Positions 61,201 to 64,000 of a DNA stretch of 64,000 nt are shown piece after piece. Position 1 is the first letter of the stretch; each line of letters starts with the position of its first letter. Below the pieces are notes generated by a model. The model saw only the letters and a program-made list of their open reading frames with translations. It was not told the DNA's origin and did no database searches. The stretch spans positions 124,001 through 188,000 of the forward strand of contig JAEWOH010000070.1 of assembly GCA_023460955.1 (NCBI GenBank), written 5' to 3'. The position numbers and the translations under genes were made by a program. The DNA is from Bacillota bacterium. Lineage in GTDB: Bacteria > Bacillota > Clostridia > Acetivibrionales > DSM-1351.

Positions 61201-64000
61201 ACTTTCCGTTATTTGTAACGCCGCCTACAGCGGGAGGAGTTTTGTCGATGGTAAACGAAACGGTTGTCATGTTTCCTGCGTCGTCAATGACTCCAAGAAA
61301 ATATACGCCTTCAGCCGCTATTGGCGTACCTGAGGTGTATGCAGTCGACGCTCCGTCGACTTTTGAAAGAGTAGCAGTTCCTTCGCTGAATGTGGGAGCT
61401 ACAGTCACATTATACAGACCGCCATTGGTGACAGAACCCACAGTTGGTGCTGTTCTGTCAATGGCGAAGTGTAACGTATTGCTGTTGCCGGCGGCATCGG
61501 TGACCACCAGTACATAGCTGCCTTCATCTGTTATGAAGGTATTACTCAAATAAGGTGTGGCAGCTTCACTGTTCTTTGTCAGCGTAGCTGTACCCTCTCC
61601 AAATAACGCTACAGCACCTAAAAAGTAATATCCGTAATTTGTAATGCCGGCTACAGAGGGAGGTGTTTTGTCAATTGTAAAAGAAATTGTGGTGCTGTTT
61701 CCGGCACCGTCTATAACCACCAGCACATAGTTACCTTCTGCGGCTATTGGCGTACCTGAGGAGTATGCAGCCGGCGCTCCGCCGTCTTTTGAAAGAGAGG
61801 CTGTTCCTTCGTTAAAGGTGGGAGATACGGTCACGTTATAAAGACCGCCATCGTTGACGACACCCACAGTCGGTGCAGTCCTATCAATTGTGAAGCTGAC
61901 GGTATTGCTGTTGCCCGCGGCATCGGTGACCACCAGTACATAGCTGCCTTCATCTGTTATGGAGGCTCCGCTCATATAAGGTGCAGCTGCTTCACTGTTC
62001 TTTGAGAGCGTCGCTGTTCCTTCTGTAAATGTTCCTGCCACATCGATATTGTACTTTCCGTTATTTGTAATGCCGCCTACAGCAGGAGGAGTCTTGTCGA
62101 TGGTAAATGAAACGGTGGTAGTGTTTCCTGCACCGTCCTTAACCACAAGAACATACTCGCCTTCTGGGGCTATTGGCGTACCTGAGGAGTATGCAGCCGA
62201 CGCTCCGCCGTCTTTTGCAAGAGTAGCAGTTCCTTCGTTAAAGGTAGGAGATACGGTCACGTTATAAAGACCGCCATCGCTGACAACACCCACAGTCGGT
62301 GCAGTTCTGTCAATGCTGAAGCTGACGGTATTGCTGTTACCCGCTGCATCGGTGACCACCAGCACATAGCTGCCTTCTTCTGTTATGGGGGCACCGCTCA
62401 GATAAGGTGCAGCTGCTTCACTGTTTTTTGAGAGAGTCGCTGTTCCTTCTGTAAATGTTCCTGCCACATCCCTGTTGTATTTTACATTATTTGCAACGCC
62501 GCCCACAGCAGGAGGAAAGATATCGATTTCTACAATTAGTACCTCAGAGGCAGCACTTAAATTTCCTGCCGAGTCTTTTGCTTTAGCTGTTAAGTTATAT
62601 GTTCCCCAAGATAATTCTGAAACTGTGATACTCCATAAGCCACTTTCATTTACAGTGGTGGTGCCAAGGGGGATGGAAGAATTATAGAGAGTAACTGTAC
62701 TGTTTGCTTCGGCTGTGCCGGTAAATGTTGGTGTAGTAACTTTTGTTATGTTATCTGTATTTGATAATCCTGAATCTGAAGCTGCAATCAAATCAGGTGC
62801 TGATGGTGCAGCTGGAGCAATTCCGTCTACTAAAACGCCTGTAGCCGTACTTCCCGTGAACTGCACCTGTGTCCCGTTACCTGCTGGGTTACCGTCTGCA
62901 TCTTTTATGACCCCACCGTTAAGGGTAATATTATTATTTAAGGACACACCGTCAGAGTCTGAGTCTCCTGAAACGATGGTGTACCTAAAAACAAGTGCTG
63001 TTCCGCCGGTGCCACTGAAATATGCTGCATGAACAGTTGAACTTCCGAGGGTCAGAGTTAAATATGGAGTTCCGTTGGTTGTTACCACATTCATAGGGGT
63101 GCTGAAATTAACAGTATAATCCAGATTTTGCCCGATAGCATATGTACCGTTGGCTGGAACAGAAACTGAAGAAACCGCCAGATTGGGCACGTTACTGACA
63201 GTAACACTATTTCCTGAGAGATCGGCCACTAGGATTGTACTATCAGCTCCGGCAGCCCAATCTTCTGCTGCCGAGATATTGTAGGTTGTTCCATCCTGCG
63301 AACTGGTGCCATTCTTATTGAGTATAGAATTAACGTTTAGCTTATCATTTTGGCTCAGATTTACTGTAAAATTGGTTGCGCTAGTAAGGTCAACATTAGG
63401 TGTACTTGCTGTTAAAGTGCAGGTTGCTCCGCCTTCACCCTTTAGTGACAGTTTTGAGACGTCGATATCATTTGCCACACCTGATCGTACTAAAAGGTTT
63501 GTACCTGATACCACCAAAGTACCGGTACTAAAATTATAGGTTGCACTGGTAAGCGTCGGAATAGGTACATTGCTGATTGTCAAGGCTGTGTTCCCAACAG
63601 AACCAGAAACGTTCCAACCACTTGCTGAAGACAGCAAGTATGCTGTCCCTGATGTGGAGACAAAACCGTTTTTATTGAGAATCATGTTAACGGCTACTTT
63701 ATCGGCAGCACTCAAGGTTAACGAAAACGATGTGGCTGAAGATATATCGGTATTTGGTGTACCTGACAATGTGCGGGTTGATCCGCCTTCACCTATTAAT
63801 GTCAGCTTGGATGCAACTATGTCGTTGGCAAGTCCATCTACAGATTGAAAATTGGTGCCGGTCACTGATAAAATACCTGTTCCCGCATCGTAGGAAGCAC
63901 TGGAAATAGTTGGTGTGGGAACTGAAGGAACAATATCCAGGTCGTCCAGCATTATTCCTGTGGAGTCTGAATAAAGGGATATGTCTACGCTATTTATCGA
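58247..64000 (-). CDS. Giant SLH surface protein with alternating Ig-like repeats, 5'-truncated by the window edge
   Basis: 1917 codons are visible; the frame stays open to base 64000 (upstream codons read VDISLYSDSTGIMLDDLD), so ATG 63952 is probably internal. From the N-terminal side: two related beta domains (about 63930-63190), a SwmB/invasin-like unit (about 63185-62830), an Ig-like domain (about 62810-62530), nine 71-residue Ig-like repeats (62525-60608), two more invasin-like units (to about 59890), a fibronectin type III domain (about 59880-59560), a linker and stalk region, and three C-terminal SLH domains (about 58810-58260; FTDVSKHWAKDAINDMGSR, FKDVSTKDWFNGYIVTAMEY, FTDGKSVSQYAKTSVAMCLK). 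It is anchored at its C-terminus, opposite to the giant protein of module 2. Probably a long adhesive or structural fibre. Confidence 0.92.
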   Translation of the reverse strand, partial: SINSVDISLYSDSTGIMLDDLDIVPSVPTPTISSASYDAGTGILSVTGTNFQSVDGLANDIVASKLTLIGEGGSTRTLSGTPNTDISSATSFSLTLSAADKVAVNMILNKNGFVSTSGTAYLLSSASGWNVSGSVGNTALTISNVPIPTLTSATYNFSTGTLVVSGTNLLVRSGVANDIDVSKLSLKGEGGATCTLTASTPNVDLTSATNFTVNLSQNDKLNVNSILNKNGTSSQDGTTYNISAAEDWAAGADSTILVADLSGNSVTVSNVPNLAVSSVSVPANGTYAIGQNLDYTVNFSTPMNVVTTNGTPYLTLTLGSSTVHAAYFSGTGGTALVFRYTIVSGDSDSDGVSLNNNITLNGGVIKDADGNPAGNGTQVQFTGSTATGVLVDGIAPAAPSAPDLIAASDSGLSNTDNITKVTTPTFTGTAEANSTVTLYNSSIPLGTTTVNESGLWSITVSELSWGTYNLTAKAKDSAGNLSAASEVLIVEIDIFPPAVGGVANNVKYNRDVAGTFTEGTATLSKNSEAAAPYLSGAPITEEGSYVLVVTDAAGNSNTVSFSIDRTAPTVGVVSDGGLYNVTVSPTFNEGTATLAKDGGASAAYSSGTPIAPEGEYVLVVKDGAGNTTTVSFTIDKTPPAVGGITNNGKYNIDVAGTFTEGTATLSKNSEAAAPYMSGASITDEGSYVLVVTDAAGNSNTVSFTIDRTAPTVGVVNDGGLYNVTVSPTFNEGTASLSKDGGAPAAYSSGTPIAAEGNYVLVVIDGAGNSTTISFTIDKTPPSVAGITNYGYYFLGAVALFGEGTATLTKNSEAATPYLSNTFITDEGSYVLVVTDAAGNSNTLHFAIDRTAPTVGSVTNGGLYNVTVAPTFSEGTATLSKVDGASTAYTSGTPIAAEGVYFLGVIDDAGNMTTVSFTIDKTPPAVGGVTNNGKYNIDVAGTFTEGTATLSKNSEAAAPYLSSAPITEEGSYVLVVTDTAGNSNTVSFTIDRTAPTVGVVSDDSLYNATVSPTFNEGTATLAKDGETPAAYTSGTPIAAEGNYTLMVTDDAGNTTTVSFTIDKTAPAVGGIANDAAYNSSAAATFTEGTATLSKNSEAAAPYLSGAPITEEGSYVLVVTDAAGNSNTISFTIDNSAPTIMGVTAITANGSYSAGDTIIIKLAFSEAVTVTGTPQLSLETGSIDRVANYTSGSGTNELTFTYTVQPGDISSDLDYTSQFALTLNGGTICDAFRNASILTLAVPGAAGSLGMNKAIVIDTTAPSVISVSVPSEGIYIDGNKLEFTVNFNENVIVTGTPQISLVIGTDTVYADFSPADSSSTSLKFVYIVTAGQTDTDGIAVGTLSLNNGGTINDTAGTAANLTLSGLSTANILVDASAPNIANDVITVSDITSSSVKLKWNAAADIFTPSTKLKYKVVYSRNNIATLSAAESATQAQDWTENTNVFTVSGLTANTEYYFNVLVKDEAGNKALYTAATGKTTASVPRDTSDSGGTTSGSNSAAVISMPVFVNGKAQDAGTSKITTNTSGQSITTISIDDKKLDNILQYSGDQPIVTLPGSTGSDIIIGEMNGQTLKNMSDKAAVLEIKTDTVTYTLPVTRINIDSLADNLGGQIALKDIKISIKIAESSEETVRLVNETADKNKYMIVVKPVEFDIICTSGQKTFEVKKFNSYVERTIAIPDGLDPSKITTGIVLNSDGTSSHVPTQIIIKNNKYYAKINSLTNSTYSVIYNPVSFTDVSKHWAKDAINDMGSRMVVSGVGNGKYDPTRSITRAEFAAIIVRALGLTKSTSESSFKDVSTKDWFNGYIVTAMEYGLISGHSSESFGPNEKITREQAMTILANAMRLTGLRVSLTDSEASALLAKFTDGKSVSQYAKTSVAMCLKAGIITGSSPTTISPKSNVTRAEVAVMIQNLLRKSKLI
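60608..62525 (-). repeat. Nine 213-bp units alternating between two sequence types
   Basis: Each unit encodes 71 residues. Type A contains TFTEGTATLSKNSEAAAPYL and starts DKTPPAVGG; type B contains PTFNEGTATLAKDGG and starts DRTAPTVGV. The order is A-B-A-B-A-B-A-B-A, so the amplified unit is the 426-bp pair. The fifth unit (type A, near 61460-61680) is the most diverged. Confidence 0.9.

Noticed and set aside
61197..61517. Open frames on the plus strand across the giant SLH gene (also 60879-61091, 62049-62267, 63306-63539)
   Set aside because: They recur with the 213-bp repeats, lack ribosome binding sites, and are antisense shadows of a strongly biased repetitive gene.
60608..62525. Possible CRISPR-like array because of regular repeats
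   Set aside because: The repeat period is 213 bp, the units are coding in one frame throughout, and no short identical repeats with unique spacers or cas genes are present.

Overview
The window looks like chromosomal DNA of an anaerobic, AT-rich Gram-positive of the Clostridia, probably near Ruminiclostridium / cluster III clostridia. The evidence is several S-layer-homology (SLH) surface proteins, lipoproteins with lipoboxes, GGAGG-type ribosome binding sites with frequent TTG/GTG starts, intrinsic terminators, YesM/YesN-type two-component regulation, and a ketose 3-epimerase whose catalytic residues fall at the same positions (E150, D183, H209, E244) as I recall for the Clostridium cellulolyticum D-psicose 3-epimerase. 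No rRNA, tRNA, CRISPR array, insertion sequence or phage gene was recognised. The species call is an inference.

Layout. 1-7 kb: the 3' part of a giant repeat-rich surface protein followed by a secreted subtilisin-like protease with three SLH domains (module 1). 7-10.4 kb: a copper-amine-oxidase-domain remnant and two secreted proteins (WG-repeat-like; DUF5050-like propeller). 10.5-16.6 kb: a GHKL/LytTR two-component system divergent from a lipoprotein-LemA-DUF2207-SHOCT envelope operon, with a LytTR-type direct repeat between them. 16.8-24.4 kb: guanine deaminase, a tandem pair of propeller lipoproteins, an AraC regulator, a GGDEF remnant, and a coaB-coaC-P1 peptidase cluster. 24.4-39.2 kb: a carbohydrate locus with two FAD-dependent oxidoreductases carrying a C-terminal beta-sandwich-like domain, divergent from a PocR-AraC regulator, YesM-like kinase, YesN-like regulator, sugar ABC transporter, ketose 3-epimerase, zinc polyol-type dehydrogenase and PfkB kinase. 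39.4-43.6 kb: an sdpR-sdpI pair with twin operators, then a TetR-controlled MFS pump with an unusually large extracytoplasmic loop. 43.7-53.9 kb: module 2, a protein of about 3000 residues (SLH x3, InlB/MucBP-like repeats, Calx-beta-like domain) followed by a second subtilisin-like protease, bracketed by two near-identical terminator cassettes. 54-58.1 kb: DinB-like protein, LysR regulator, NarL-type two-component system, CPBP membrane protease. 58.2-64 kb: another giant SLH protein with nine alternating 71-residue Ig-like repeats, running off the window.

How the genes work together. Much of the window serves the cell surface: three giant SLH/repeat proteins, two paired subtilases, several lipoproteins, and regulators that probably sense the envelope. 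The sugar locus reads as one pathway: import by the ABC transporter, oxidation/reduction by the FAD enzymes and zinc dehydrogenase, C3 epimerisation to fructose, then phosphorylation by PfkB. A shared sequence motif in its two control regions suggests one regulator drives both halves.

The strongest candidate for an undescribed system is the twice-occurring unit of giant repeat protein, GC-rich intercistronic hairpin and subtilase. The two giant proteins share a long core that I cannot assign to a known family.
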